Assembly (NCBI RefSeq): GCF_000262045.1
Contig: NZ_AJVF01000040.1
Coordinates: 124,001 to 188,000, forward strand
Source: Bacillus siamensis KCTC 13613
GTDB lineage: Bacteria > Bacillota > Bacilli > Bacillales > Bacillaceae
Reading direction: 5' to 3'
DNA length: 64,000 nucleotides
The translations under genes were made by a program, and so were the position numbers. Position 1 is the first letter of the stretch. Every line of letters starts with the position of its first letter. Under the pieces are notes generated by a model. It was not told the DNA's origin. It made no database searches and saw only the letters and a program-made list of their open reading frames with translations. Shown here in pieces: positions 56,069 through 64,000 of this stretch.

Positions 56069-57160
56069 ATGACAACACTCGGTTTTATGTCCGTATCCCG
56101 CCGGCACGAAGAAGATTTCGCCGGTGAACTGGCTGAAAGAGCGCCAGAGTACAATGTGCGCTTTGCCCGATTTACACCGTTTGATATTTATCCGGATTCT
56201 TTACGCGTGAAAGCGCTCGTGTATCATCCGAAAAGCGGAAAATGGAACGAAACGGAAATTGATATTCCCGAATTTATTTACGACCGCTGTTTTTACGGAA
56301 AATCTGCTGAAGCTCAAAAAGCCAAACCGATCGTCGAATGGCTGAAAAAATATCCGAAAACGGAATTTATCGGCCGCGGGCTTCCTGATAAATGGACGGT
56401 CACGAATGCGCTCCAAGAGCATCACCTGATCAGTCCCTATATTCCTGAAACGGTCGAAGTCAGCCGTTATGAAGAGGTGCAATCATACTTAGCGAAAGAA
56501 AAAGCATGTATACTTAAGCCCGCTTTCGGCGCGGGAGGAAGAGGCATCATCCTCCTTAAAGCAGGGAAAAAATCAATTTCAGCCACTTACTATATCGGGA
56601 AAAACAAGCAGACAAAAACGTTTTCCAACCACGTGTCTTTTAAGTCCTGGTGCAAAAAAGTGCTGCAGCACCGTTATTTGCTTCAAGCCTACTTAAATAT
56701 TCAGGATAAGGAACAGCACCCGTGCGACATCCGCATTTTCATGCGCAAAAATGAGTCAGGGGCTTGGGAAACGGTCGGAAAAGCGATTCGAAGAGGTTAT
56801 CAGAACGGTCTTTTATCTCATTTGCGGGGAGGGTCCGAGCCGCTTAAATTTGACACCTGGTTTGAGGAAATTCCGAAAAAGCAGCAGGCCGTTTTATTGG
56901 ATGATGTCTTTTCCATCACCCAGTCCGTCCCTTATTTTCTTGATGAACAATTCGGACCGCTGTTTGAGCTGGGGCTCGATATTTGTTATGCCAAAGACGG
57001 GCGCATCTGGCTTTTGGATGTCAATTCAAAACCGGGACGGAACGCCATTTTAAGCGTGGCTCCCGAGGCGAAAGAGGATTTGTACACCAGTCCGCTGAAA
57101 CGCTTCCGCGATCTTCAGTCACAGGAAAACCGGAAAGGAGCACTTCCGCGTGAATCATAA
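56069..57160 (+). CDS. yheC: YheC, ATP-grasp-like spore-associated protein
   Basis: A 363-residue protein of the YheC/YheD family, with an ATP-grasp fold visible from CILKPAFGAGGRGIILL (nucleotide lid), DIRIFMRKNESG and the metal site WLLDVNSKPGRNAI. These proteins are linked with the spore coat in Bacillus; the ligation reaction, if any, is not known. The start follows AGGGGGAG. It overlaps yheD by 11 bases, so the two are coupled and may form a complex. Confidence 0.88.
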   Translation: MTTLGFMSVSRRHEEDFAGELAERAPEYNVRFARFTPFDIYPDSLRVKALVYHPKSGKWNETEIDIPEFIYDRCFYGKSAEAQKAKPIVEWLKKYPKTEFIGRGLPDKWTVTNALQEHHLISPYIPETVEVSRYEEVQSYLAKEKACILKPAFGAGGRGIILLKAGKKSISATYYIGKNKQTKTFSNHVSFKSWCKKVLQHRYLLQAYLNIQDKEQHPCDIRIFMRKNESGAWETVGKAIRRGYQNGLLSHLRGGSEPLKFDTWFEEIPKKQQAVLLDDVFSITQSVPYFLDEQFGPLFELGLDICYAKDGRIWLLDVNSKPGRNAILSVAPEAKEDLYTSPLKRFRDLQSQENRKGALPRES

Positions 57161-58508
57161 AGGGATGATGGTCGGCATCGATAAAAAAAGCAAAAATACG
57201 CTGTATCTCCCCTCCGCCATGAAACGGGAAGGGATTTTATCCGCTGCCTTCGGGACCAAGGTTGTCAAATGCCGTGTGGCCTTTTCTCAATCTCTTGAAA
57301 AAAGCGCGCTCCTTTCTGAAGATTTATTTGAGGAGCTGATGATACCGCATAAAAGCCGGGCTGATTTTCTCATCCACGGCCAGACGGTGCATATCGGACC
57401 GCTGATCGGCGTTTTTACAGCAGGGTTCACATCATCGGCGCAGCGCCCGTTCAGAGACCGCACCTCCTTCTTTTCCAAGCTGCTCTCCCTTCACGAGCAG
57501 GCGAACGGATATTGTTTCGTTTTCGGGGCACATCAGATCAACTGGGAAGAAGGCACAGTCCAGGCGCTGATTTATAAAGAAAACAGCTGGAAACGGGCAG
57601 ACGTCCCGCTTCCGAATGTTGTATATGACAGGCTCCCGAGCCGAAAAACGGAAAAGGTTCCTCTTTTACAGCAGACAAAATATAGGCTGATGAATGACTA
57701 TCAGATTCCCTGGTTTAATCCGCAATTCTTTAATAAATGGGACATTCACAAGCTTCTGAAAAAAAACAGTCTCACCGCTTCTCTCCTGCCAAAATCAATC
57801 CTGCAGCCGAATGCAGAAGCGATAGAGACGTTATGCAGCACGTTTGACACCGTATTTATCAAGCCTGCAGACGGCACACTCGGAACGGGAATTTACAAGC
57901 TGGAAAAAACAGACGCCGGCTTCTCAGTCAAATACACGAATGAGGAAAAAACGGTGGTGACGGCAGATTATGCAGATGCGGCATCCTTCATGAAATCATT
58001 TGAAGAAAACAATGACCCGTCCGCTTTTTTATTGCAGCAAGGCATTGACCTGATCCGGCTTGACGGGCGCCCCGTCGATTTCAGAGTGCATACGAACAAA
58101 AATGCCGAGGGAAAATGGACAGTGACGGCGATCGCAGCAAAAATTTCCGGCAGAAACAGCATTACAACGCATCTGGCAAACGGCGGGGAAGTCAGAACGT
58201 TAGCTGAATTATACGGCGATCCGAAAGAGAGAGTCGGCATGATCCGGAAGCTTTCGAAAGCCGCCTTAGCGGTCAGCCGTGTGTTAAATGAACATATTGA
58301 AGGCTTTATCGGCGAAATCGGTTTTGACCTCGGCGTTGATGAGGCGGGGAAAGTTTGGATGTTTGAGGCCAACTCCCGCCCCGGGCGGAGCATTTTCTCG
58401 CATCCGAAGCTGAGATCAGTCGATTACCTCACAAAACGGAGAAATTTTGAATACGCGTCATATTTATCAGAACGGTCCATTACCGCCCCGGAAAAACTTT
58501 GGCGGTGA
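57150..58508 (+). CDS. yheD: YheD, ATP-grasp-like spore coat-associated protein
   Basis: A 452-residue paralogue of YheC with an extra N-terminal domain of about 100 residues. ATP-grasp elements: VFIKPADGTLGTGIYKL, DFRVHTNKNAEG and WMFEANSRPGRSIF. GTG 57150 is the start, with AAAGGAG about 10 bases upstream inside yheC. In B. subtilis YheD forms rings around the forespore during coat assembly. The stop overlaps the terminator. Confidence 0.9.
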   Translation: MNHKGMMVGIDKKSKNTLYLPSAMKREGILSAAFGTKVVKCRVAFSQSLEKSALLSEDLFEELMIPHKSRADFLIHGQTVHIGPLIGVFTAGFTSSAQRPFRDRTSFFSKLLSLHEQANGYCFVFGAHQINWEEGTVQALIYKENSWKRADVPLPNVVYDRLPSRKTEKVPLLQQTKYRLMNDYQIPWFNPQFFNKWDIHKLLKKNSLTASLLPKSILQPNAEAIETLCSTFDTVFIKPADGTLGTGIYKLEKTDAGFSVKYTNEEKTVVTADYADAASFMKSFEENNDPSAFLLQQGIDLIRLDGRPVDFRVHTNKNAEGKWTVTAIAAKISGRNSITTHLANGGEVRTLAELYGDPKERVGMIRKLSKAALAVSRVLNEHIEGFIGEIGFDLGVDEAGKVWMFEANSRPGRSIFSHPKLRSVDYLTKRRNFEYASYLSERSITAPEKLWR

Positions 58509-58522
58509 GGCCGCCTTTTTTT
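58500..58522 (+). terminator. yheCD terminator
   Basis: GGCGG-TGAGG-CCGCC followed by TTTTTTT. Confidence 0.8.
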
Positions 58523-58600
58523 CGTTGACCCGGGACAGGCACAGAACTTATGAGCTACAATGAACAGGATCAACATTTCCCGATAAGGAGCGTGAACGTC

Positions 58601-58807
58601 ATGATTTCGCACTTCAGCTGGAAACCGTTATTCAAAAAAGAGAAACTGCCCGGATGGCGGATTTCGTTTTACTGGCAGGGTACGCATTACGAAGGAATTT
58701 ACCACAAGTCCGGAGACATTGAATGGGGACACACACATCCTGGGAAAGAAGAGCCGGCTCTCGTAAAAGAGCTGCATGAATTAATGCTTTATCACATATA
58801 TGACTGA
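58601..58807 (+). CDS. yheE: YheE small conserved protein
   Basis: A 68-residue protein with a Trp/Tyr-rich beta-type N-terminal region (WKPLFKKEKLPGWRISFYW) and YEGIYHKSGDIEW, then a helical C-terminus. No known function. ATG 58601 has AAGGAG 9 bases upstream; an upstream in-frame ATG at 58550 has none. Single gene between yheD and sspB. Confidence 0.8.
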   Translation: MISHFSWKPLFKKEKLPGWRISFYWQGTHYEGIYHKSGDIEWGHTHPGKEEPALVKELHELMLYHIYD

Positions 58808-58812
58808 AAGCT

Positions 58813-58848
58813 AAAAGCTCAGCCTCAAAAGGCTGGGCTTTTCTTTTT
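58813..58848 (+). terminator. yheE terminator
   Basis: AAAGCTCAGCC/GGCTGGGCTTT hairpin, then TCTTTTT. Confidence 0.85.
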
Positions 58849-58943
58849 CCTTCCGCTATTTACCACCCGGTTTTCCGAATGAGATGCCTTATGATTCACC
58901 ATAATACGTAGTACAAAGCGGCAAACACCATTGGGTGAAGCCG

Positions 58944-58980
58944 AGCTGGCAATGGTTTTCATTCCGGAAACCATCAGCTG
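58944..58980 (+). other. Hairpin upstream of sspB
   Basis: AGCTG-gca-ATGGTTT pairs with AAACCAT-CAGCT across a 9-base loop. No T run follows. It lies just ahead of the CATACTA element (59003-59009) that is the likely SigG -10 of sspB, so it is probably upstream of the transcript. Confidence 0.4.
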
Positions 58981-59002
58981 GTGCAATTCCAGCAAACCCA
59001 AC

Positions 59003-59009
59003 CATACTA
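59003..59009 (+). promoter_or_regulatory. Probable SigG -10 element of sspB
   Basis: CATACTA fits the -10 consensus of forespore sigma-G and lies 23 bases before the start. The -35 was not clear. Confidence 0.5.
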
Positions 59010-59031
59010 CTTTATAAAGGAGATCATACAA

Positions 59032-59238
59032 ATGGCAAACAACAACTCTTCAAACCAACTTTTAGTACCTGGCGCTGCTCAAGCAATCGACCAAATGAAA
59101 TACGAAATTGCTTCTGAGTTCGGCGTAAACCTTGGCGGAGAAACAACTTCCCGTGCAAACGGTTCTGTCGGAGGAGAAATCACTAAACGTTTAGTATCTT
59201 TCGCGCAGCAGCACATGGGCGGACAAGGCGTACAATAA
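59032..59238 (+). CDS. sspB: Small acid-soluble spore protein, alpha/beta type
   Basis: A 68-residue alpha/beta SASP that coats and protects spore DNA. It contains the germination protease site [10 protein letters not shown] and the C-terminal DNA-binding [18 protein letters not shown] Gln/Asn-rich N-terminus is typical. The start follows AAAGGAG. It would be made in the forespore under SigG and has its own terminator. Confidence 0.95.
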   Translation: MANNNSSNQLLVPGAAQAIDQMKYEIASEFGVNLGGETTSRANGSVGGEITKRLVSFAQQHMGGQGVQ

Positions 59239-59255
59239 CTCAATAAATGGCTTAC

Positions 59256-59286
59256 AGAAGGCGCGGGATACCGCGTCTTCTTTTTA
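59256..59286 (+). terminator. sspB terminator
   Basis: AGAAGgCGCGG-GATA-CCGCGtCTTCT then TTTTT. Confidence 0.85.
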
Positions 59287-59340
59287 TTGCCGTCACCCTT
59301 TTTCCTATTCCACATACCCTAGGAAAAAAGGAGGGAAAAC

Positions 59341-59466
59341 ATGTCATTCATTGCCTCAGTCAATTGGGAGCTGTTTCAGTTCGTAACGGTTTCTTTGGTC
59401 AATGAATATGTTGCCCACCATCTCCCCTTTATTCACAGGTATTCTTTTCCCCGCTGCTTTGAATGA
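59341..59466 (+). CDS. yheF: YheF, 41-residue protein
   Basis: A 41-codon gene with AAAGGAGGG 5-7 bases before ATG 59341; it encodes [20 protein letters not shown], then a His/Pro-rich end ([17 protein letters not shown]). Length and place match B. subtilis yheF between sspB and yheG. No function known. It is close ahead of yheG (28 bases), so they may be co-transcribed. Too short for standard length cutoffs. Confidence 0.7.
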   Translation: MSFIASVNWELFQFVTVSLVNEYVAHHLPFIHRYSFPRCFE

Positions 59467-59494
59467 TATAATGAGCGGCGAGGAGGTTTTTTAC

Positions 59495-60115
59495 ATGAAT
59501 ATCGCTTTACTCGGAGCAACAGGAAGAGTCGGACAGGCTTTTATAAAAGAAGCGCAGAAACACGGACACATTGAGATATTCGCTCTTGTCAGATCTGCCG
59601 GAACGGCCCTTCCCATTTCTGAAAAACATATCATAACAGGGAATGCCAGACGGCGGGAGGATATCGGCCGATTGATTTCTAAAGCGGACACAGTCGTGAG
59701 CTGTCTCGGCACGGACGGTGACGATACCCTTTCAGCAGCTATGATCCATATAATTAACAGCATGAAACAGCATCATGTTCAGCGTCTGATTACGATCGGA
59801 ACCGCGGGTATCCTTCAATCACGGCTTATGCCTGACAAATACCGTTTTGAATCGTCAGAATCAAAACGAAAATCAACAAGAGCCGCAAAGGAACACGCCC
59901 GCGTATACGAGATGCTTCTGGCAGAGGATATTGACTGGACGATCATCTGCCCCACCTATCTTCCTGGCGGAGAAGCTGCCGGAGTTTACCGGTTCGAACA
60001 AGATCAGCTTCCTGAAGGCGGGACTGAAATCACCGTCGGAGACACGGCGCATTTTCTTTACCGTGAACTGATGAACCCGCAGTTTGTCAGAAAACGGGTG
60101 GGACTGGCTTACTAA
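59495..60115 (+). CDS. yheG: NAD(P)-binding Rossmann protein YheG
   Basis: A 206-residue NmrA/atypical SDR-like protein with the dinucleotide motif GATGRVGQ (7-14) and the segment [11 protein letters not shown]. It is a distant relative of YhfK in this window. The substrate is unknown. ATG 59495 follows GAGGAGG. Confidence 0.85.
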   Translation: MNIALLGATGRVGQAFIKEAQKHGHIEIFALVRSAGTALPISEKHIITGNARRREDIGRLISKADTVVSCLGTDGDDTLSAAMIHIINSMKQHHVQRLITIGTAGILQSRLMPDKYRFESSESKRKSTRAAKEHARVYEMLLAEDIDWTIICPTYLPGGEAAGVYRFEQDQLPEGGTEITVGDTAHFLYRELMNPQFVRKRVGLAY

Positions 60116-60116
60116 A

Positions 60117-60147
60117 TTGAAAAAGGGCGAATCTTTTGATTCACCCT
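60117..60147 (-). terminator. bmrCD terminator
   Basis: AGGGTGAATC/GATTCGCCCT on the minus strand, then TTTTTC. Confidence 0.8.
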
Positions 60148-60155
60148 CCTCCTGA

Positions 60156-62177
60156 TTACACCGCGGACTGCGCCGTTCCTTTCTGCAATTCATACATTTG
60201 ATGGTACTGCCCCTTTTGCGCCATTAATTCGTCATGGCTTCCTTTTTCAATGATGCGCCCCTTTTCCAAAACGAGAATCTGGTCTGCGTGTCTGATCGTG
60301 GAAAGCCGGTGGGCGATAATAAATGTCGTGCGCCCTTCTTGCACCACGTGCAGCGCTTTTTGAATGATTGCTTCTGTTTCGGTGTCAATGTGCGCCGTCG
60401 CCTCATCCAAAATTAAAATGGCAGGATCGAACGCGAGCGCCCTTGCAAAAGAAATCAGCTGGCGCTGGCCTGAAGACAGTGTTCCGCCTTTTTCCGTGAC
60501 GGGCTCCATGATGCCCTTCGGCAAGGATTTCAGAAGGCCTGCGGCGCCGACTTGCCGAAGCGCTTCTTCAGCCTGCTGCAGGGAAATACGCTGATCATCG
60601 AGGGTCACATTGGAGCCGATCGTTCCAGAGAAAAGATACGGATCTTGAAGCACGATCCCCATATGCGATCTCAGCTCCTGTCTTGACATGCCGTATATGC
60701 TTTTTCCGTCCAGCAGGATATCGCCTTTTTCGGCATCATAAAAACGGAACAGAAGATTCAGGATGGAGCTTTTGCCGGAACCCGTATGGCCGACGAGGGC
60801 GACCGTCTCGCCTTTTTCAGCTGTAAAGCTGATGTGTTTCAGCACCTCTTCTCCCTTTCGATACCCAAAAGAAACATCGCGGAATTCCACAGTCCCTTCC
60901 GCCTTTCTGTCTGCGGGAGCGCCTGTTTCTTCCGTTTCCTCCTCCTGTAAAAGCTCAAATACCCTGCCCGCGGACACACGAGCCAATTCAAGCTTTGAAA
61001 ATTGGTTAACAATCCCCGTAACCGGCTGGAACAAACGGTTTAAATAATCAACAAACGCATATAAAACGCCGATCGAAACAATTCCGGCCGCACTCAGACT
61101 CGCGCCTCCGAAATACCAGATCAGCCCGACAAACGCCACATTGCGCAACACATTGACAAGACTGTGGGACATGAGGGAATTTAAAGACAGCATTTTGTTC
61201 TTATAGCGGAAATGAGCTTCATTCAATTCTTCAAATTCCTTCATCGTTTCCTTCTCGCGGCGAAACGCCTGAATAATCGGCATCCCTTGAATGGACTCAT
61301 TCATTTTTGCATTGATGTCACTGTTAATGGAACGGATTTTTTGGTTGAAGACGGATGCGTATTTGCGGTACACAACCGACCAGATCATTAAGATCGGAAT
61401 AATCAAAAGGCAGACGGCGGCCAGTCTGACATCAAGCATAAACAGCGCCGTAAAAATACCGAGCATGTAGACGCCGCTTGTGATAAACGTAGACAGCACC
61501 GTTACATATAAATCTCTGACCGCTTCTGTGTCATTCGTAATGCGGGCCACGACTTTTCCGGCAGGCAGATTATCAAAGTAGCGGATCGGCATTTTCTGAA
61601 TGTGTGAAAATACATCCTGCCTCATACGCTGTATGATTCGGTTCGCTCCCATCTGCAGCAGGTAATGCTGGCCGTAATGAAAGCACACGGAAAACATGAG
61701 CAGTCCCGCGTAAATGGCGGTCAACGTCAGCAGCCCTTTTATTTCCGGACGGTAAAATTGAAAAATTTCCTGTTTGGATAACGCAATAGCGGGATATGAC
61801 CTGCTTTCTTTACCGTTTGATATTGTCAGCCGGCCGTCAGTCACCGAACGGTTTCCGTCAAAACTGACGGGACCCTCAACAAAATAGTAGGCCGCACCGA
61901 CTTGATAAATATGTGCCTCTCCGGTTTTCTCCGCCCCCGGTTTGAGCCGGTCCTCCCTGACATAATCATGCCCTCTGAACCTGACGGCGTCCGGATCGTC
62001 CCCAGAGGCTTTAACCCATGTTTTTTCAACGCCGAGAATATGGTCGTCAATCATTTTTTTTCCGATAAACGGTCCGGTCAGCTCAGTGCCGACCGCAATA
62101 ATGAGCAGAACGACCGCCCATATCAGCAGCTTTTTGTATTGAAGCGCGTAATTCCATAATCTTCTTCCGGTCTTCAT
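60156..62177 (-). CDS. bmrD: Heterodimeric multidrug ABC exporter subunit BmrD
   Basis: A 673-residue half transporter: six helices with an unusually large extracellular insert between the first two (about residues 35-135), then an ABC domain with Walker A GHTGSGKSS, variant signature LSSGQRQ, and Walker B LILDEA with catalytic Glu592. It pairs with BmrC in drug and lipid efflux. The start overlaps the bmrC stop by four bases (ATGA). Confidence 0.95.
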   Translation of the reverse strand: MKTGRRLWNYALQYKKLLIWAVVLLIIAVGTELTGPFIGKKMIDDHILGVEKTWVKASGDDPDAVRFRGHDYVREDRLKPGAEKTGEAHIYQVGAAYYFVEGPVSFDGNRSVTDGRLTISNGKESRSYPAIALSKQEIFQFYRPEIKGLLTLTAIYAGLLMFSVCFHYGQHYLLQMGANRIIQRMRQDVFSHIQKMPIRYFDNLPAGKVVARITNDTEAVRDLYVTVLSTFITSGVYMLGIFTALFMLDVRLAAVCLLIIPILMIWSVVYRKYASVFNQKIRSINSDINAKMNESIQGMPIIQAFRREKETMKEFEELNEAHFRYKNKMLSLNSLMSHSLVNVLRNVAFVGLIWYFGGASLSAAGIVSIGVLYAFVDYLNRLFQPVTGIVNQFSKLELARVSAGRVFELLQEEETEETGAPADRKAEGTVEFRDVSFGYRKGEEVLKHISFTAEKGETVALVGHTGSGKSSILNLLFRFYDAEKGDILLDGKSIYGMSRQELRSHMGIVLQDPYLFSGTIGSNVTLDDQRISLQQAEEALRQVGAAGLLKSLPKGIMEPVTEKGGTLSSGQRQLISFARALAFDPAILILDEATAHIDTETEAIIQKALHVVQEGRTTFIIAHRLSTIRHADQILVLEKGRIIEKGSHDELMAQKGQYHQMYELQKGTAQSAV

Positions 62178-63931
62178 GCGCCCGTCCCCCCTTCTTCAAG
62201 AGAGGGCAGCTGCTGCCTCTCATATTGTTCGCGATACCAGCCATTCTTCGCCAACAGCTCCTGATGCGTGCCTCTTTCAGACACCCGCCCTTCATCCATG
62301 ACGAGAATGAGATCTGCGTGTTCAACTGCCGAGAGCCGGTGAGTAGTGATAATCGTTGTTTTATGCCGCCTTTTTTTACGGATGCTGTCAATGATGGCAG
62401 CTTCCGTTTTCGCGTCTACCGCAGAAAGCGAATCATCTAATATGAGAATGTCCGGATCTGTCAAAAGCGCTCTCGCAATTGAGATGCGCTGTTTTTGTCC
62501 GCCGGAGAGCGCTACCCCCTTCTCGCCGACAAGCGTCTCAAGCCCTTCTGAAAGCATGCCGATATCTTGTTTAAAATGCGCATCCTTCAGCGCGCTGCCG
62601 ATTTCCTCTTCGGTTGCGTCCTGCCGACCGTAAAGCAGATTTTCCTTCACCGTCTTTGAAAATAAAATATGATCCTGCGGCACATAGCCGATCCACCCTC
62701 GGAGCTTCTCAAGCGGAATCTCCTGAATCGGAACGCCTGTAAACGTGATGGCTCCCGCACCGGGCGGATATTCACGCAGCAGCTGCTTAATGATCGTCGT
62801 CTTTCCGCTTCCCGTTTTTCCGACAATGCCGAGTGTCTGCCCTTTTTCAACGGAAAATGATACATCGGAAACAGCCGGTCCCGCTCCGCTCGGGTACGTA
62901 AAAGTCACTTGTTCAAAAACAAGACGCCCGGGCTCCTTAATATCGGCGGGCTGCTTGGGCCCTGTCACATCAGGCTCATAGGAAAGGGTCTCATTGACAC
63001 GGTCTAAGGAGGCATTGCCGCGCTGCATGATATTGATTAATTCTCCGATCGCAAACATCGGCCAGATCATCATTCCGAGATACACGTTAAACGATACCAG
63101 CTCTCCCAGCGTCAGCCGGTTTTGAAAAACGAGATAGGCGCCGTAGCCGAGACCGATGAGATAGCTGAGTCCGACAAGAAGTTTCACAGTCGGTTCAAAG
63201 AGTGAATCGATAAACGCCACCTTCATGTTTTTCTCGTATACATCCGCCGTCATATCACCGAAACGGCTGACATCATTTTTTTCCTGCACAAAAGCCCGAA
63301 TGACCCGCACGCCGGATACCGACTCCAGCACCTTGTCATTTAATGATCCGAAAGCATCCTGCGCTTCCGTAAACCGCTCATGGATCTTTTTTCCGTACAG
63401 ACTGACCGCAGCCGCCATAATCGGCAGCGGGATAATCGCGGCAAATGTCAGCTTCCAGCTGATGAGGAGCCCCATTGTCAAAAATATCGTCAGCATATAC
63501 ATCGTCGAATCGACGAGTGTTAGGACCCCGAAGCCCGTCGTCATACTGACGGCCTGCAAATCATTCGTCCCCCGCGCCATTAAATCGCCCGTTCTGTATT
63601 TCTCAAAAAACGGCGGTGACATTTGAAGAAGCCTTCCCATCAGTTTTGATCGGAGAATTTTCTCCATGACATTCGCCCCGCCGAAAAGCTGGTACATCCA
63701 AAAATAGGACAGCAAATAAACGGCTGCCGTTAAAGCGAGAAACACACATATGTAAAACAGCATCCCGCTTTTCGTAAACACGCCCGCCTTCATATCGTCT
63801 ATTGCGTTGCCGAGAAGTTTCGGCGGGAACATTTCAATGACATTCACAATCAATAACAGAACAATCGCTGTCGTATAGCGCAGCCAATAGGCTTTAAAAA
63901 ACCAAGCGAGCTTTTTTAATACAGTAAACAA
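62174..63931 (-). CDS. bmrC: Heterodimeric multidrug ABC exporter subunit BmrC
   Basis: A 585-residue half transporter with six transmembrane helices and an ABC domain: Walker A GKTGSGKTT, signature LSGGQKQR, Walker B LILDD. Asp500 replaces the catalytic Glu, giving one degenerate ATP site, as known for this heterodimer. TTG at 63931 follows AAAGGGG. In B. subtilis translation of the leader gene bmrB controls read-through into bmrCD when ribosome-targeting antibiotics are present. Confidence 0.95.
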   Translation of the reverse strand: MFTVLKKLAWFFKAYWLRYTTAIVLLLIVNVIEMFPPKLLGNAIDDMKAGVFTKSGMLFYICVFLALTAAVYLLSYFWMYQLFGGANVMEKILRSKLMGRLLQMSPPFFEKYRTGDLMARGTNDLQAVSMTTGFGVLTLVDSTMYMLTIFLTMGLLISWKLTFAAIIPLPIMAAAVSLYGKKIHERFTEAQDAFGSLNDKVLESVSGVRVIRAFVQEKNDVSRFGDMTADVYEKNMKVAFIDSLFEPTVKLLVGLSYLIGLGYGAYLVFQNRLTLGELVSFNVYLGMMIWPMFAIGELINIMQRGNASLDRVNETLSYEPDVTGPKQPADIKEPGRLVFEQVTFTYPSGAGPAVSDVSFSVEKGQTLGIVGKTGSGKTTIIKQLLREYPPGAGAITFTGVPIQEIPLEKLRGWIGYVPQDHILFSKTVKENLLYGRQDATEEEIGSALKDAHFKQDIGMLSEGLETLVGEKGVALSGGQKQRISIARALLTDPDILILDDSLSAVDAKTEAAIIDSIRKKRRHKTTIITTHRLSAVEHADLILVMDEGRVSERGTHQELLAKNGWYREQYERQQLPSLEEGGTGA

Positions 63932-63954
63932 ATACCGTCATCCCCTTTCATGAA

Positions 63955-64000
63955 TCAGCCGCCATCAAGTTTTTCCGGATTGTTTTTCATTGTTTTCGCT
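63955..64000 (-). CDS. bmrB: Leader peptide BmrB, C-terminal end only
   Basis: The last 14 codons of a minus-strand frame run into the window edge and end ...MKNNPEKLDGG at TGA 63955, 23 bases before bmrC. Its place matches the regulatory leader gene bmrB (yheJ) of B. subtilis. The start, promoter and attenuator lie outside the window, so this rests on position alone. Confidence 0.55.
   Translation of the reverse strand, partial: AKTMKNNPEKLDGG

Noticed and set aside
58944-58980. Terminator ahead of sspB
   Set aside because: The hairpin has no T run on either strand and yheE already has a terminator, so it was listed only as a hairpin.

Overview
The window is a chromosomal segment of a Bacillus of the subtilis group, most likely the amyloliquefaciens/velezensis branch. 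The subtilisin gene at 4041-5189 encodes a mature enzyme that, compared from memory, differs from subtilisin BPN' of B. amyloliquefaciens at only about seven positions. Gene order follows the B. subtilis yhf-yhg-yha-yhe region almost gene for gene, read in reverse. All names are by recollection of B. subtilis homologues; no database was searched. No tRNA, rRNA, IS element, prophage or CRISPR array was seen.

Layout. 1-7033: lipid genes yhfT(partial)-yhfS, phosphatase yhfR, Fur-type iron lipoprotein yhfQ, subtilisin aprE, membrane protease yhfN, yhfM. 7084-15575: FadR-controlled acyl-CoA ligase lcfB, yhfK, lipoate ligase lplJ, yhfI, yhfH, glutamate transporter gltT, peptidase yhfE, yhfD and FapR-controlled fabHB. 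15637-25184: yhgE/yhgD, late haem synthesis hemEHY, spore pbpF, haem-degrading hmoB. 25299-37693: transporter yhfA, amidohydrolase yhaA, ecsABC, an unexplained transcribed-looking gap, hit, serC, TRAP-controlled trpP, yhaH, scoC, yhaI, yhaJ, two 28-residue spore proteins and prsA. 37732-46531: yhaL, nuclease genes yhaM and yhaNO, ABC pair yhaQP, yhzD, yhaR. 46717-53007: K+/H+ antiporter khtSTU, an orphan lysine/ornithine N-monooxygenase, hemZ, yhaX and a structured candidate RNA. 53151-64000: yhaZ, yheA, yheB, yheCD, yheE, sspB, yheF, yheG and the multidrug exporter bmrCD with the tail of its leader gene bmrB.

Functional threads. (1) Extracellular protease production: aprE lies in the same 38 kb as its repressor gene scoC, the foldase gene prsA and the secretion-related ecsAB, and its promoter spacer contains a match to the ScoC consensus. 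(2) Haem: hemE, hemH, hemY, hemZ and hmoB. (3) Sporulation: pbpF, sscA-like genes, yhaL, sspB and probably yhaX and yheCD. (4) Lipids: yhfT, yhfS, lcfB (FadR box), fabHB (FapR box), yhaR.

Most of the window is ordinary core genome. The parts I cannot explain from known genes are: a minus-strand RNA gene candidate at 52800-53007 with its own promoter, terminator and crossing stems; a gap at 30673-31062 with three copies of a short repeat, closed by a strong terminator with no gene in front of it; a 23-codon reading frame with an excellent ribosome binding site next to the Fur box; and the solitary siderophore-type monooxygenase. Start codons were reassigned in many genes by ribosome binding site position, with several TTG and GTG starts.
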